In this document: positions 41,139 to 49,986 of the stretch, piece after piece | Layout: every line of letters starts with the position of its first letter | How positions within the stretch are numbered: position 1 is the first letter of the stretch | Assembly: GCF_002002885.1 (NCBI RefSeq) | Contig: NZ_CP019510.1 | Span: 1,612,001 to 1,676,000 of the forward strand | Source of the DNA: Janthinobacterium sp. LM6 | GTDB taxonomy: Bacteria; Pseudomonadota; Gammaproteobacteria; Burkholderiales; Burkholderiaceae_D | DNA: 64,000 nt | Direction: 5' to 3' | The notes under the pieces: generated by a model | Told to the model about the DNA's origin: nothing | Databases searched by the model: none | Seen by the model: the letters and a program-made list of their open reading frames with translations, nothing else | Position numbers and translations under genes: made by a program

Positions 41139-42491
41139 CTAGCTGGCGCTGGCCGGCGCGGACGTGGCGCCCGTGTCAGTCTGGCCGGAGGCATCCTTCG
41201 GTCCGATGCGCATGAAGCGCGACAGGATCAATACGGGCACGGCCGACACCAGCACCCACAGGAAAAAAGTCTTGTAGCCGAGCGCCGTCTGGATGTCGCC
41301 GCTGATCATCTTGAACAGCACGAAACCCAGCTGCATCACGCCGGTGGCGAACGCATAGTGGGCCGTCTGGTACTTGCCGACGGAGACCACCTGCATCATG
41401 AACAGGATCAGGCCGACGAAGCCGAAGCCATAGCCGAACATCTCCACGCTGAGCGCGGCCGTGATCAGGGTCAAATCGGTCGGCATGCTGTGGCTCAGGT
41501 AATAAAACACCAGGTTCGGCAAATTCATGGCCAGGATCAGGAAGAACATGGCGCGCTTGAGGCCCAGCCACGACGTGAAATAGCCGCCGCCGATGCTGCC
41601 CAGCAGGAATGCGACGGTGCCGGCCGTGCCGTAGACGGCGCCCACTTCGGTCGTCGACAGGCCCAGCCCCCCCAGTTCGCGCGCCTCGCGCAGGAACAGC
41701 GGGCCGATGGTCTGCACTTGCGCCTCGCCCGCGCGGAACAGGATGATGAAGGCGATCATGCCCCAGATGCCGGGTTTTTTCAGGAAGTCCACCAGCACGT
41801 CCCACAGGGTGCGGCTGATGCCGGCCACGCTCTTGTCGGCCACGGCCGCGTTGCGCACCTGCGGCAGCGCCCACAGGTGGTACGCGGCCAGCGACAGCAT
41901 CATGGCGCCGATGATCAGGAAGATCACCGACCATGCCGGCTTGATGCCTATTTTTTTCTCCAGGTAGCCGGCCAGGATCACCAGCCCGCCCAGCGAGATG
42001 AATTTGCCCGCGTTGAAGAAGGCGCCTTGCCAGCCCGCGTAGGCCGCTTGCTGCTTGTCCGACAGACTGGCGATATACAGGCCGTCGCAGACGATGTCGT
42101 GCGTCGACGAGGCCAGCGCGGCGACGAACAGCACGGCGATGCAGGCGGCGAACCACAGCGGCGTTTGCAGCGCCAGCGCGATCAGGCCCAGGCTCAGGCC
42201 ACCGGCGAACTGGAACAGCACCACCATGGTCTTCTTGCTCGACGCCAGTTCCAGGAAGGGACTCCACAGCGACTTGAAGACCCAGGCAAAGCCGATCAGG
42301 CCCGTCCAGCGGGCGATCTGGTCGTTCGGCACGCCCATGCTCTTGAACATCAGGCCGGCCACCAGGGCCACGGCGTAGAACGGCAGGCCCTGGGCGAAGT
42401 ACAAGGTCGGCACCCAGGAAATCGGGCTGCGTTTGCCAATATTGGTGCGCTTGTCGTGCATGGAGGCTTCCTTATCGAGAGACGTTTTCAT
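41139..42491 (-). CDS. AmpG-like MFS permease inside the nag operon
   Basis: A 450-residue inner-membrane carrier with 12-14 helices. SPISWVPTLYFAQGLPFYAVALVAGLMFKSMGVPNDQIARWTGLIGFAWVFKSLWSPFLE is close to AmpG/PAT-type permeases that import anhydro-muropeptides, which contain GlcNAc. A late segment is EMFGYGFGFVGLILFMMQVVSVGKYQTAHYAFATGVMQLG. The start overlaps the permease stop as ATGA, so it is firmly in the ABC operon. It may import GlcNAc, chitobiose or recycled cell-wall sugar; which one cannot be decided here. The second start MHDKRT at 42461 is less likely. Confidence 0.85.
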   Translation of the reverse strand: MKTSLDKEASMHDKRTNIGKRSPISWVPTLYFAQGLPFYAVALVAGLMFKSMGVPNDQIARWTGLIGFAWVFKSLWSPFLELASSKKTMVVLFQFAGGLSLGLIALALQTPLWFAACIAVLFVAALASSTHDIVCDGLYIASLSDKQQAAYAGWQGAFFNAGKFISLGGLVILAGYLEKKIGIKPAWSVIFLIIGAMMLSLAAYHLWALPQVRNAAVADKSVAGISRTLWDVLVDFLKKPGIWGMIAFIILFRAGEAQVQTIGPLFLREARELGGLGLSTTEVGAVYGTAGTVAFLLGSIGGGYFTSWLGLKRAMFFLILAMNLPNLVFYYLSHSMPTDLTLITAALSVEMFGYGFGFVGLILFMMQVVSVGKYQTAHYAFATGVMQLGFVLFKMISGDIQTALGYKTFFLWVLVSAVPVLILSRFMRIGPKDASGQTDTGATSAPASAS

Positions 42492-43324
42492 TTGACTGCG
42501 CCGTCCATGCCGCGCATGAAGAAGCGTTGGGTAAACAGGAAGGCGAGCAGGGTCGGCACGATGGTGATCAGGGTGCCGGCCGCGATCACGCGCGTGCTGC
42601 TGCCGAAGGTGCCGCGCAAGTACAGCACGCCCACCGACAGCGGGAATTCATCGGGCTTGCTCATGACGATCGACGGCCAGATGTACTCATTCCACGATTC
42701 GACGGCCGTCAGGATGCCGACGGTGGCCAGCCACGGCGTAATCAGCGGCAGCATGATGCGGCTGAAGATCACCCATTCGGAGGCGCCATCGACCCTGGCC
42801 GCGTCGATCAGGTCTTGCGGCACTTCCTCGAACGCCTGCTTGAGCAGCAAGATGGCCACGGCCGTCACCACGTTGGGCAGGATCACACCCGTGTAGGTGT
42901 CGACCAGGCTCATTTGCGTGATGGTGATGAAGTTGACGAGGAAGTTCACTTCCGACGGCAGCACCAGGGTGGCGAGGATCAGGCCGAACACCAGCTTGCG
43001 GCCGCGGAATTTCAGGCGCGCCAGCGGATACGCGGCCAGTGAGCACAGCAGCAGTTTCCAGAACACGGTGAACACGGCGATCAGCACGGAGTTCTTGAAG
43101 AACGACCAGATCGGGATCGCATTGAACACTTCGATGAAGTTGTCGAAGGACGGGGCCTTCGGCCAGAAGGTGGGCGGGAAGGCGAAGATATTGCCCTCCG
43201 TGGAAATGGCCGTCACCAGGGTCCACCAGAACGGGAAGACGCAGACGACGGCGATCGCGCACAGCACGGCATAGTGGCCCAGTATGCGCAGGCGCGCTTT
43301 CAGGGGGCGGGAACGGATTTTCAT
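42488..43324 (-). CDS. ABC sugar permease, MalG/UgpE type
   Basis: A 278-residue inner-membrane permease with six helices. The EAA motif that docks the ATPase is present as EEVPQDLIDAARVDGASEWVIFSRIMLPLITPWLATV, near residue 180. The N-terminal helix reads GHYAVLCAIAVVCVFPFWWTLVTAIS. AGGGA six bases upstream of the ATG at 43324 decides the start; an ATG six bases earlier is too close to it. It pairs with the MalF-type permease just upstream. Confidence 0.94.
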   Translation of the reverse strand: MKIRSRPLKARLRILGHYAVLCAIAVVCVFPFWWTLVTAISTEGNIFAFPPTFWPKAPSFDNFIEVFNAIPIWSFFKNSVLIAVFTVFWKLLLCSLAAYPLARLKFRGRKLVFGLILATLVLPSEVNFLVNFITITQMSLVDTYTGVILPNVVTAVAILLLKQAFEEVPQDLIDAARVDGASEWVIFSRIMLPLITPWLATVGILTAVESWNEYIWPSIVMSKPDEFPLSVGVLYLRGTFGSSTRVIAAGTLITIVPTLLAFLFTQRFFMRGMDGAVK

Positions 43325-43337
43325 GGTCATTCCCTGG

Positions 43338-44207
43338 TCAGCGGTGCTTGGGTTTGAGGTAGCGCAGGCACAGCAGGGCGATACCGATGCAGAATAGGGA
43401 CACGACAAAGCTGGCGGCCAGCGCGCGCGGCAGTTTCAAGTGCTTGAGGCCCTGGTCATACGCGTAGTACAGCGCCGTGAAGGTGGAATTCATCGGGCCG
43501 CCCTGGGTCAGCACGTCGACTTCCTGGTACGCCTTCAGGGCCGCCAGCACGGACAGGATGGAGCACAGCATGATGGTGGGGCGCAGCATCGGCACGGTGA
43601 TCTTCCAGAAGCGCTGCCAGCGGTTGGCGCCGTCGAGCATGGCCGCTTCCTGCATGTCCGACGGAATCGATTGCAGGGCCGCCAGGTACATCACCATGTA
43701 CCAGCCCAGGCCGCGCCACAGGGTGACGAACATCACGGCAAACAGGGCCAGGCTGTCGTTCGACAGCCAGCCCACGGGCGCGTTCACCAGTTTTAACGTC
43801 ATCATCACGTAGTTCAGCGCGCCCTGTTCGTGGAACATGAAGCCCCACATGATGCCGACCACGGACACGGTCGTCACCACGGGCACGTAGAAGGCGGCGC
43901 GGAACAAACGGATGCCGGGCAGGCGGTTGTTCACCAAGACCGCCAGGGTGATGGCGCCCACCTGCACGAAGGGCACCATCAGCAGGAACATCAGCGAATT
44001 CTTCAGGCCCGAGACGAACATCTCGTTGTTGAAGATGTAGCGGAAGTTGTCGAGGCCGACGAAGCGCGTCTCGCGTATCAGGCTGTAGTCGGTGAAGGCC
44101 AGCACGGAGCCGTAGCCGACGGGCCAGAAGGAAAAGGCGGCCAGCAGCAGCAGGGCGGGGGTCAGGAACAGCCAGGCTTGCACGGTGTGGCGATGGGAGA
44201 ATGTCAT
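43338..44207 (-). CDS. ABC sugar permease, MalF/UgpA type
   Basis: A 289-residue permease, six helices. TVQAWLFLTPALLLLAAFSFWPVGYGSVLAFTDYSL starts helix 1, and the EAA-loop is ALQSIPSDMQEAAMLDGANRWQRFWKITVPMLRPTIML. It is the first of the two membrane partners and lies between the binding protein (eight bases away) and the MalG-type permease. The start at 44207 (MTFSHRHT) follows the binding-protein stop closely. Confidence 0.94.
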   Translation of the reverse strand: MTFSHRHTVQAWLFLTPALLLLAAFSFWPVGYGSVLAFTDYSLIRETRFVGLDNFRYIFNNEMFVSGLKNSLMFLLMVPFVQVGAITLAVLVNNRLPGIRLFRAAFYVPVVTTVSVVGIMWGFMFHEQGALNYVMMTLKLVNAPVGWLSNDSLALFAVMFVTLWRGLGWYMVMYLAALQSIPSDMQEAAMLDGANRWQRFWKITVPMLRPTIMLCSILSVLAALKAYQEVDVLTQGGPMNSTFTALYYAYDQGLKHLKLPRALAASFVVSLFCIGIALLCLRYLKPKHR

Positions 44208-44214
44208 GGCGTCC

Positions 44215-45474
44215 TCAGTGGCGCGGCAGGGTGGCCAGCTTGCGGTTCCAGATGGCGACGGCCTGGTCCAGCGCCTGCTGCACATCCTGCTTGCCCGTCA
44301 CGCCCGCCTCGACGGCTTTCACCAGCGAGCGGCGCAGTTCGTCGTAGTCGTCGATGCCGGCCACGTACAGGGTGCGCGAGTGGCCCATCGACAGGGCGCC
44401 GGCGGCGACCGCCTTTTCGGCCGCGCCCGCGTTGGCCGGCGTGGCGAGGAAGAACGGATCGGCCGCCGCTTTCACCGTGGTGGGGAAGACGCTGGCCTGA
44501 CGCGCGAACGCCAGCTGGTTCTCGTCGTTCGTCAGGAAGCGCGCGAACTTGCCGACCGACGGCAGCTGGCGCGCCGGCACGCCTTTCGGGATGGCGAAGT
44601 GCACGAGCCAGCCGCCGTCGGCGATGCCGGTCGGGCCCAGCGGCGCGGGCGCCACGTCGGTGATGGCGTAGATGTCTTTCGCATCGCCACGGATGCGCTG
44701 CATGGCCGTCGGCGGCGCCAGCAGCATGCCCAGGCGGCCGCCCTTGTAGGCGTCGATCACGGCAGGGAAATTGTCTTCGGCGAACAGGCTTTCCTTCAGC
44801 AGGCCGCCAACCTTGTAGGTGTCGGCCAGCTTCTGCACCAGCGCCACGTGCCGCGGCGAATTGAAGACGGCGCGGTTGTCGGTGATGACGGCCAGGCCCT
44901 GCTGCATGAACAGGCCGTCGATTTTCGACAGGGCGGGGGCGATGCCGGCCTTGCCCGTGCGCTGCGCGATCTGGCGCGCGAACGCCAGCTGTTCATCGAG
45001 GCTGGCGGGGCCGCGCGTGAGGCCCGCCTGCTTGAAAATGGCGGTATTGAAGGCGATCACCGCGACATTGCTGTACATGGGAAAACCGTAGGTGCCGCCC
45101 TTGAAGCGCAAGTCCGCCAGGGCGCTGGGGATGTAGCTGGCGCGCGCTGGCGCGATCAGGCCATCGACTTGTGTGAGCAAGCCGTCGCGCGCGAATTCGT
45201 CGGCCCAGGGCACGTTCAGGCTGACCAGCGCGGGCGGCGTGCCGGCCACGATGCGCGTGACCAGCTTGGTCTGGATGACGTCCCACGGGAAGTCGATCCA
45301 TTCGATCCTGACGCCGGGATTCTGCGCCTCATAGCGCGCCACCACCGCATTGAAATACGGCGTGAACTTGGGCTTCATGCTGAAGGTCCAGAATTCGATT
45401 TTCTCGGCAGCCCATGCCTGCGGCGCGAGCAGGCCCGCGCAGGCAACAACCGCCAACAGTCTCTTGATCGTCAT
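44215..45474 (-). CDS. ABC sugar-binding protein (extracellular solute-binding family 1)
   Basis: A 419-residue periplasmic binding protein. Signal peptide MTIKRLLAVVACAGLLAPQAWA. The mature part starts EKIEFWTFSMKPKFTPYFNAVVARYEAQNPGVRIEWIDFPWDVIQTKLVTRIVAGTPPALVSLNVPWADEF, typical of MalE/UgpB-type proteins. It probably captures GlcNAc, chitobiose or larger chitin sugars in this operon. AGGATAAAA upstream sets the start. A stem-loop at 45564-45597 and a smaller hairpin at 45483-45499 lie just before it, which may favour its higher expression. Confidence 0.93.
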   Translation of the reverse strand: MTIKRLLAVVACAGLLAPQAWAAEKIEFWTFSMKPKFTPYFNAVVARYEAQNPGVRIEWIDFPWDVIQTKLVTRIVAGTPPALVSLNVPWADEFARDGLLTQVDGLIAPARASYIPSALADLRFKGGTYGFPMYSNVAVIAFNTAIFKQAGLTRGPASLDEQLAFARQIAQRTGKAGIAPALSKIDGLFMQQGLAVITDNRAVFNSPRHVALVQKLADTYKVGGLLKESLFAEDNFPAVIDAYKGGRLGMLLAPPTAMQRIRGDAKDIYAITDVAPAPLGPTGIADGGWLVHFAIPKGVPARQLPSVGKFARFLTNDENQLAFARQASVFPTTVKAAADPFFLATPANAGAAEKAVAAGALSMGHSRTLYVAGIDDYDELRRSLVKAVEAGVTGKQDVQQALDQAVAIWNRKLATLPRH

Positions 45475-45482
45475 TTTTATCC

Positions 45483-45597
45483 TGGAGCGTGGCGCTCCAA
45501 TGTCCATGAGTCCGCGGCGCGGGTACATGCCCTTGCCGTCGCTTATATTCGTGTCCTGCGGACGGCAGCTTCATCCCGTGCCGGGGAAGAAGCTGCC
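45483..45597 (-). promoter_or_regulatory. Two intercistronic hairpins between the deaminase and binding-protein genes
   Basis: Arms GGCAGCTTC (45564-45572) and GAAGCTGCC (45589-45597) form one stem; TGGAGCG (45483-45489) and CGCTCCA (45493-45499) form a tight one just before the ribosome binding site. The gap of 132 bases is the longest in the operon. A role in mRNA stability or start-site exposure is inference. Confidence 0.55.
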
Positions 45598-45606
45598 GGG
45601 TACAGC

Positions 45607-46629
45607 TTAATTTGTCTTTGTTACCTTGCTCAGGTGACGCGGCGCATCCGGGTCCATGCCGCGCGCGGCCGACAGTTTGGCCGCCATCACGTAGAACGAC
45701 TGGATGGCGACGATCGGATCGAGGTCCGGCGTGGCCGCCACGGGCAGGGTCAGGTCGCGCTCGGCCACGTCGGCGGGGGCCGCCAGCAAGACCTTGGCGC
45801 CGCGGCCGCGCATCTCGGTTGCCAGCTGCAGCAGGCCGGCTTGCGTCGGGCCGCGCGTGGCGAAGATCAGCAGCGGGTAGCCGTCTTCGATCAGGGCCAT
45901 CGGGCCGTGCTTGATTTCGGCGCCGCTGAAGGCTTCCGCCTGCAGGGCCGAGGTTTCCTTGAATTTCAGCGCCGCTTCCAGCGCCACGGGGAAACTGATG
46001 CCGCGTCCGACGACCATGATGTTGCGGGCCGGCGCCAGCACGTCGATGGCGGGCGACCAGTCGACGCGGGTCGCTTCGAGCAGCGCTTCGGGCAGCGCTT
46101 CCAGGCCCGCCTGCAGTTCGGGGTCATTCTGCCACTGGGCCACCATGCGCGCGCCGGCGACCAGGCTGGTGATAAAGCTCTTGGTGGCGGCGACGCTTTG
46201 TTCCTTGCCCGCGCGCAGGGGCATGGCCCACTCGGCGGCGTGCGCCAGCGGCGAGTCGATGTCGTTGACGAGGGCCACGGTGGTGGCGCCGCCGTCGCGG
46301 AAGTAGCGGATCGGCTCGACCACGTCCGGGCTTTGGCCCGATTGCGAGATCGAGATGGCCAGCGTGTCGCGCGTCACCAGCGGCGACTTGTTCAGGGTCA
46401 CCAGCGACATCGGCAGGGACGCGACGACGCGGCCCAGGCGCGCCATGATCAGGTAGGCGACGTAGTTGCAGGCGTGGTCGGAGCTGCCGCGCGCGATGGT
46501 CAGCGCGGTCGAGAACGAGGTGCTCCTCAATTTGCGGCCCAGTTCCGCGTAGCGTTCCGTGTCGCTGGCCAGTTGCAGGGCGACGCATTCGGCGGCGGAA
46601 ATGGCTTCTTTAAGCATCATTGAGGTCAC
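45607..46629 (-). CDS. nagB-II: SIS-domain glucosamine-6-phosphate deaminase (NagB-II type)
   Basis: A 340-residue tandem-SIS protein of the AgaS/NagB-II group, distinct from the classic NagB fold. First SIS: STALTIARGSSDHACNYVAYLIMARLGRVVASL; LAISISQSGQSPDVVEPIRYFRDGGATTVALVND lies in the phosphosugar site. Second SIS: NIMVVGRGISFPVALEAALKFKETSALQAEAFSGAEIKHGPMALI. It should convert glucosamine-6-phosphate to fructose-6-phosphate and ammonia. A GTG start at 46629 is favoured because GGAGA lies six bases before it; an ATG at 46620 is the alternative. It overlaps nagA by about 20 bases. Confidence 0.9.
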   Translation of the reverse strand: MTSMMLKEAISAAECVALQLASDTERYAELGRKLRSTSFSTALTIARGSSDHACNYVAYLIMARLGRVVASLPMSLVTLNKSPLVTRDTLAISISQSGQSPDVVEPIRYFRDGGATTVALVNDIDSPLAHAAEWAMPLRAGKEQSVAATKSFITSLVAGARMVAQWQNDPELQAGLEALPEALLEATRVDWSPAIDVLAPARNIMVVGRGISFPVALEAALKFKETSALQAEAFSGAEIKHGPMALIEDGYPLLIFATRGPTQAGLLQLATEMRGRGAKVLLAAPADVAERDLTLPVAATPDLDPIVAIQSFYVMAAKLSAARGMDPDAPRHLSKVTKTN

Positions 46630-47722
46630 AGATTTCTCCTTCTATATACACAGCTTTGAGTTTGAGATCGCGATCGAGTACCACCAGATCGGCGTAAGTA
46701 CCGGGGGCCAGCCGGCCGCGTTCTTCCAGGCCCAGGTAATCGGCGGCGTTGGTCGACACGCGCTTGGACGCGTCGGCCAGGTCCAGTCCCAGTCCCACCA
46801 GGTTGCGCAGCGCCTGGTCCAGGGTCAGGGTGCTGCCCGCCAGGGTGCCGTCGGGCAGGCGCACGCCGCCCATGCATTTCTGCACGGCGTGGCGGCCCAG
46901 CATGTATTCGCCGTCCGGCATGCCGGTGGCGGCGGTGGAATCGGTGACGCAGTACAGGCGCGGGATGGCGCGCAGGGCCACCTTGATGGCGCCCGGATGC
47001 ACGTGCAGCAGGTCGGGGATCAGTTCGGCGTATTCGGCGTGCGCCAGGGCGGCGCCGACCATGCCCGGCTCGCGGTGATGCAGGCCGCTCATGGCGTTGA
47101 ACAAATGCGTGAAACCCATGGCGCCGTGTTCCAGCGCGGCCACGCCGTCTTCGTACGAACCGAGCGTATGGCCGATCTGCACGCGCACGCCGGCGTCGGC
47201 CAGGACGCGCACCAGGTCCAGGTGGCCGGCGATTTCCGGCGCCACGGTGATGACGCGCAGCTTGGCCAGGGTTTGCAGGCGTTCGATTTCGGCCAGGTTG
47301 GCGGCGCGCGCGTAGTTCGGCTGCGCCCCGAGCTTGCCGGAATTGATGTACGGGCCTTCCAGGTGGGCGCCCAGCACGCGCGCCGTGTTCGGGCGGCGGT
47401 TGTTGGCGGCGATGCCGATGGCCGTCAAGGCCATGTCGATGTCTTCCGGCGGCGCCGTCATGGTGGTGGCCAGCAGGCTGGTGGTGCCGTGGCGCGCGTG
47501 GATGGCCGCGATGGTGTAGACGGCTTCGCCGCCTTCCATGATGTCCTTGCCGGCGCCGCCATGCACGTGCAGGTCGATAAAGCCGGGCAGGATGTAATCG
47601 TCGCTGTTGTTCGACGGGTGGAGTGAATCGCCCGTGATGCTGTCGACCCGCTCGCCGAAGGCGATGGCGCCGTGGATCCAGCCGCCGGGGGTAAGGATAT
47701 TGCCTTTGATAGTGCTGCTCAT
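46610..47722 (-). CDS. nagA: N-acetylglucosamine-6-phosphate deacetylase
   Basis: A 370-residue amidohydrolase-fold enzyme that removes the acetyl group from GlcNAc-6-P. Metal and substrate motifs: PGFIDLHVHGGAGKDIMEGG, RVLGAHLEGPYINSGKLGAQ (metal Glu), IGHTLGSYEDGV and GFTHLFNAMSGLHHREPGMVGAAL (His ligands), CVTDSTAATGMPDGEYMLG (catalytic Asp). Full length. Its start overlaps the GntR stop by four bases as ATGA and its end overlaps the deaminase. Confidence 0.97.
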   Translation of the reverse strand: MSSTIKGNILTPGGWIHGAIAFGERVDSITGDSLHPSNNSDDYILPGFIDLHVHGGAGKDIMEGGEAVYTIAAIHARHGTTSLLATTMTAPPEDIDMALTAIGIAANNRRPNTARVLGAHLEGPYINSGKLGAQPNYARAANLAEIERLQTLAKLRVITVAPEIAGHLDLVRVLADAGVRVQIGHTLGSYEDGVAALEHGAMGFTHLFNAMSGLHHREPGMVGAALAHAEYAELIPDLLHVHPGAIKVALRAIPRLYCVTDSTAATGMPDGEYMLGRHAVQKCMGGVRLPDGTLAGSTLTLDQALRNLVGLGLDLADASKRVSTNAADYLGLEERGRLAPGTYADLVVLDRDLKLKAVYIEGEICDLNDA

Positions 47723-48453
47723 CTGCGCGACTCCGCTACGAATTCATAATAATCACTGCGGCAATACGAGTGGGTCAGTTCCACCGCTGCGCCGTTGTCG
47801 AGATAACTGACACGGGTGATGTGCAGCATGGCTTCACCCGTCTTGATATTGGCCAGCTTGGCCTGTTCCGCCGTGGCGTTGACGGCGCGGATATGCTGCA
47901 GCGCGCGCATCGGGATGGTGCCGCGCGACTCCAGGTAGCCGTACAGCGAATCGGTGACCTGCTGCGGGTCCGGCATGTACAGGGCGGGGATGGTGGTCGT
48001 TTCGATCGCCATCACCACTTCGTCGGCCGTGCGCAGGCGGCGCAGGCGCGCCACCGGCATGTGCGGCGACAGTCCCAGCGACAGCAGTTCCAGCGGCGCG
48101 GCCGCGCCGATGTCGCGCTGCAGCCAGCGCGAGCCGGCCGTGAAGCCCCGCTGGCGCAATTCTTCCGAAAAGCTCGTCAGGCGCGACAGCGGCTGTTCCA
48201 GCTTGGGCGTGATGTAGGTGCCCGAGCCGCGCTTGCGCGTCAGCATGCCCCGGTCGCACAGCATGTCGATGGCCTTGCGCGCCGTCACGCGCGAGATTTC
48301 CAGGATGTCCGACAGCACGCGCTCGGAAGGCAGGGCCTGGTTGGCGCGCCAGTCGCCGCTGGCGATGCCGTCCGACAGCATGTTCGCCAGCTGCATGTAG
48401 AGCGGCGTGTCGCTGGCTGGATTGGGTTTGAAGGCGGACAGTTTGGCCAGCAT
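47719..48453 (-). CDS. GntR/HutC-family regulator of the nag operon (second copy)
   Basis: A 244-residue repressor like the one at 29227-29967. Winged helix TPLYMQLANMLSDGIASGDWRANQALPSERVLSDILEISRVTARKAIDMLCDRGMLTRKRGSGTYI (residues about 13-78), then a UTRA domain ending GAAVELTHSYCRSDYYEFVAES. It is the second gene of the operon, so it probably controls its own promoter in response to GlcNAc-6-P or GlcN-6-P. An ATG at 48459 overlaps the kinase stop as ATGA, but GGAG lies only two bases before it; the ATG at 48453 has better spacing. Confidence 0.9.
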   Translation of the reverse strand: MLAKLSAFKPNPASDTPLYMQLANMLSDGIASGDWRANQALPSERVLSDILEISRVTARKAIDMLCDRGMLTRKRGSGTYITPKLEQPLSRLTSFSEELRQRGFTAGSRWLQRDIGAAAPLELLSLGLSPHMPVARLRRLRTADEVVMAIETTTIPALYMPDPQQVTDSLYGYLESRGTIPMRALQHIRAVNATAEQAKLANIKTGEAMLHITRVSYLDNGAAVELTHSYCRSDYYEFVAESRR

Positions 48454-48455
48454 GG

Positions 48456-49328
48456 TCATTGCTCCTGCAAGTGCTTGCGTATCAGGCGCAGGCCGCCTGC
48501 GGCCGAGTCGCCCTGTGCCGGCACGACCAGTTGCAACAGTGCCGCCGGCAGGTAGCTCGACAAGGGCGCCGCCAGGCCGCCGCACAGGGCCACGGGCAAG
48601 GCGCCGGCCGGGTCGAGCGCCTTGGCGATGAGGGCGATCTGCTGGCCCGCGTCCACCAGGATGGCGCGCGCCACCGCATTGGTGGCCGCGTGTTCGAGCA
48701 CCAGGCGCGCCAGTTGCGCGAAATTGGTCTGGCTGGCGGCCGCCAGCCACACCTGCATGGCGTCGCGCTGGCCGCCGCAGGCATCGATGATGGCCGTGGC
48801 GAAGGCGCTGCCGGGCACGCGGCCATCGGCCACCTGCTGCGCATGGTTAATGGCGCGCATGCCGATCCAGGCGCCGCCCGCTTCGTCGCCGGAGGGGAAG
48901 CCCCAGCCGCCCACTTCATGGCGGCTGCCGTCCGCGTGCAGCACTTCGCCCACGCTGCCGGTGCCGATGGCCACGATGGCGCCCGGCTGGCCCGCATGCG
49001 CCCCCAGCAGGGTGGTCAGGGCATCGGATTCGAGCGCGACGGCCGCATAGCCGGGATTGTGTTCGATAAAGCTGGCGGCCCACTGCTTGTTGTGCACGCC
49101 GGCCAGGCCCAGGCCGATGGCCATGCGCTGCAGCGGCGGCTGTTCCAGGCCGGCGGCGCGGAAGGCCAGGGTGACGGCATGCGCCACGGAGGTCCAGGCC
49201 CGTTCGATGCCCAGTCCCAGGCCGGATGGGCCGCTTTGTCCCTGCGCCAGTTCCTGGCCATCGAGGCGCGCCAGGCGTACGCGGGTTCCGCTGCCCCCGC
49301 CGTCGACGCCGATTATGTATTCGATCAT
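48456..49328 (-). CDS. nagK: N-acetylglucosamine kinase (BadF/BadG/BcrA/BcrD ATPase family)
   Basis: A 290-residue kinase of the ASKHA fold. Phosphate 1 loop IIGVDGGGSGTRVRLARLDG at residues 5-24; AIGTGSVGEVLHADGSRHEVGGWGFPSGDEAGGAWIGMRAI holds the phosphate 2 loop and conserved sugar-kinase motif; VALCGGLAAPLSSYL is the adenosine motif. It should phosphorylate GlcNAc in the cytoplasm, so uptake here does not use a PTS. First gene of the operon, 70-odd bases after the predicted transcription start. Confidence 0.93.
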   Translation of the reverse strand: MIEYIIGVDGGGSGTRVRLARLDGQELAQGQSGPSGLGLGIERAWTSVAHAVTLAFRAAGLEQPPLQRMAIGLGLAGVHNKQWAASFIEHNPGYAAVALESDALTTLLGAHAGQPGAIVAIGTGSVGEVLHADGSRHEVGGWGFPSGDEAGGAWIGMRAINHAQQVADGRVPGSAFATAIIDACGGQRDAMQVWLAAASQTNFAQLARLVLEHAATNAVARAILVDAGQQIALIAKALDPAGALPVALCGGLAAPLSSYLPAALLQLVVPAQGDSAAGGLRLIRKHLQEQ

Positions 49329-49404
49329 GTTGTGCAGTCCCGCGTTTGGTTGATTGCGCCTGTCTCGGTTCTTTTATTTGTCGGGCGGCGAAAAAGCTGA
49401 AGGC

Positions 49405-49452
49405 ACTATATTGTCGCCCCGATGGCTTGTCAACAGGTATTTAAGTGGTATT
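49405..49452 (-). promoter_or_regulatory. nagK operon promoter with tandem GGTATT sites
   Basis: On the minus strand a consensus -35 TTGACA (49433-49428) and a -10 TATAGT (49410-49405) are separated by exactly 17 bases. Just upstream on the plus strand lie AGGTATT (49435-49441) and TGGTATT (49446-49452), 11 bases apart; a third TGGTATT is at 49538-49544. The promoter is directly visible; GntR binding is inference. The gap 49329-49634 holds nothing else I can name. Confidence 0.82.
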
Positions 49453-49634
49453 AACAATTGCGTTGCGCGCTGTCGCCGCATGCCCGAGGGCTTGATTGCA
49501 AGTGATTGTTAATAAAGGGATTTTTATGCTTCGCGAATGGTATTGAAATTGGCCTTGTTTAATGCCAATTTTTTCAGACTGGTCTGTGCCGCGCGCTGTA
49601 GTGTTGCTTCCGCGCATGCTTGGCAAGGGACGCC

Positions 49635-49964
49635 ATGAAGAGTAAAGTCCGCCTTTTACACCTGAGTTGGAAGAGCATGATGAACGACAAGGCAGCAAAG
49701 AGCGATTACTGGGACGACTGGCAGCAAGAGGCGCTGGCCGCTGGCGTGTCGGCGCCGCTGGCCGCGCTGGGCATGGAAATGATGCGCACGCACCGCAAGA
49801 ACCGCTGGCCGAAGGATTTCCTGGGCCGCGAAAGCGATGGCCCGGTCATGATCGAAATGTGCCTGGAAGACGAAGCGGAAACGGAATTGTTCTTCATCGA
49901 GAACCTGTATCCCTACGATGCGGCGCTGATCGAAAAGACGCGCCGCCGCCTGTGCCTGCACTGA
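49635..49964 (+). CDS. Small acidic protein of unknown function
   Basis: A 109-residue soluble protein (MKSKVRLLHLSWKSMMNDKAAKSDYWDDWQQEALAAG). It is acidic in the second half (IEMCLEDEAETELFFIENLYPYDAALIEKTRRRLC). No domain recognised. AAGGGA precedes the ATG at 49635; GGAAG before the ATG at 49677 would give a shorter 95-residue form. It ends before a clear terminator and is divergent from the nag operon. Confidence 0.7.
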   Translation: MKSKVRLLHLSWKSMMNDKAAKSDYWDDWQQEALAAGVSAPLAALGMEMMRTHRKNRWPKDFLGRESDGPVMIEMCLEDEAETELFFIENLYPYDAALIEKTRRRLCLH

Positions 49965-49986
49965 TAGTGCGCTGACGCGCGACTGG

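Noticed and set aside
44185-46623. An 812-codon open frame opposite the binding protein and deaminase
   Set aside because: Shadow of two real genes; repetitive Arg/Gly/Ala text.
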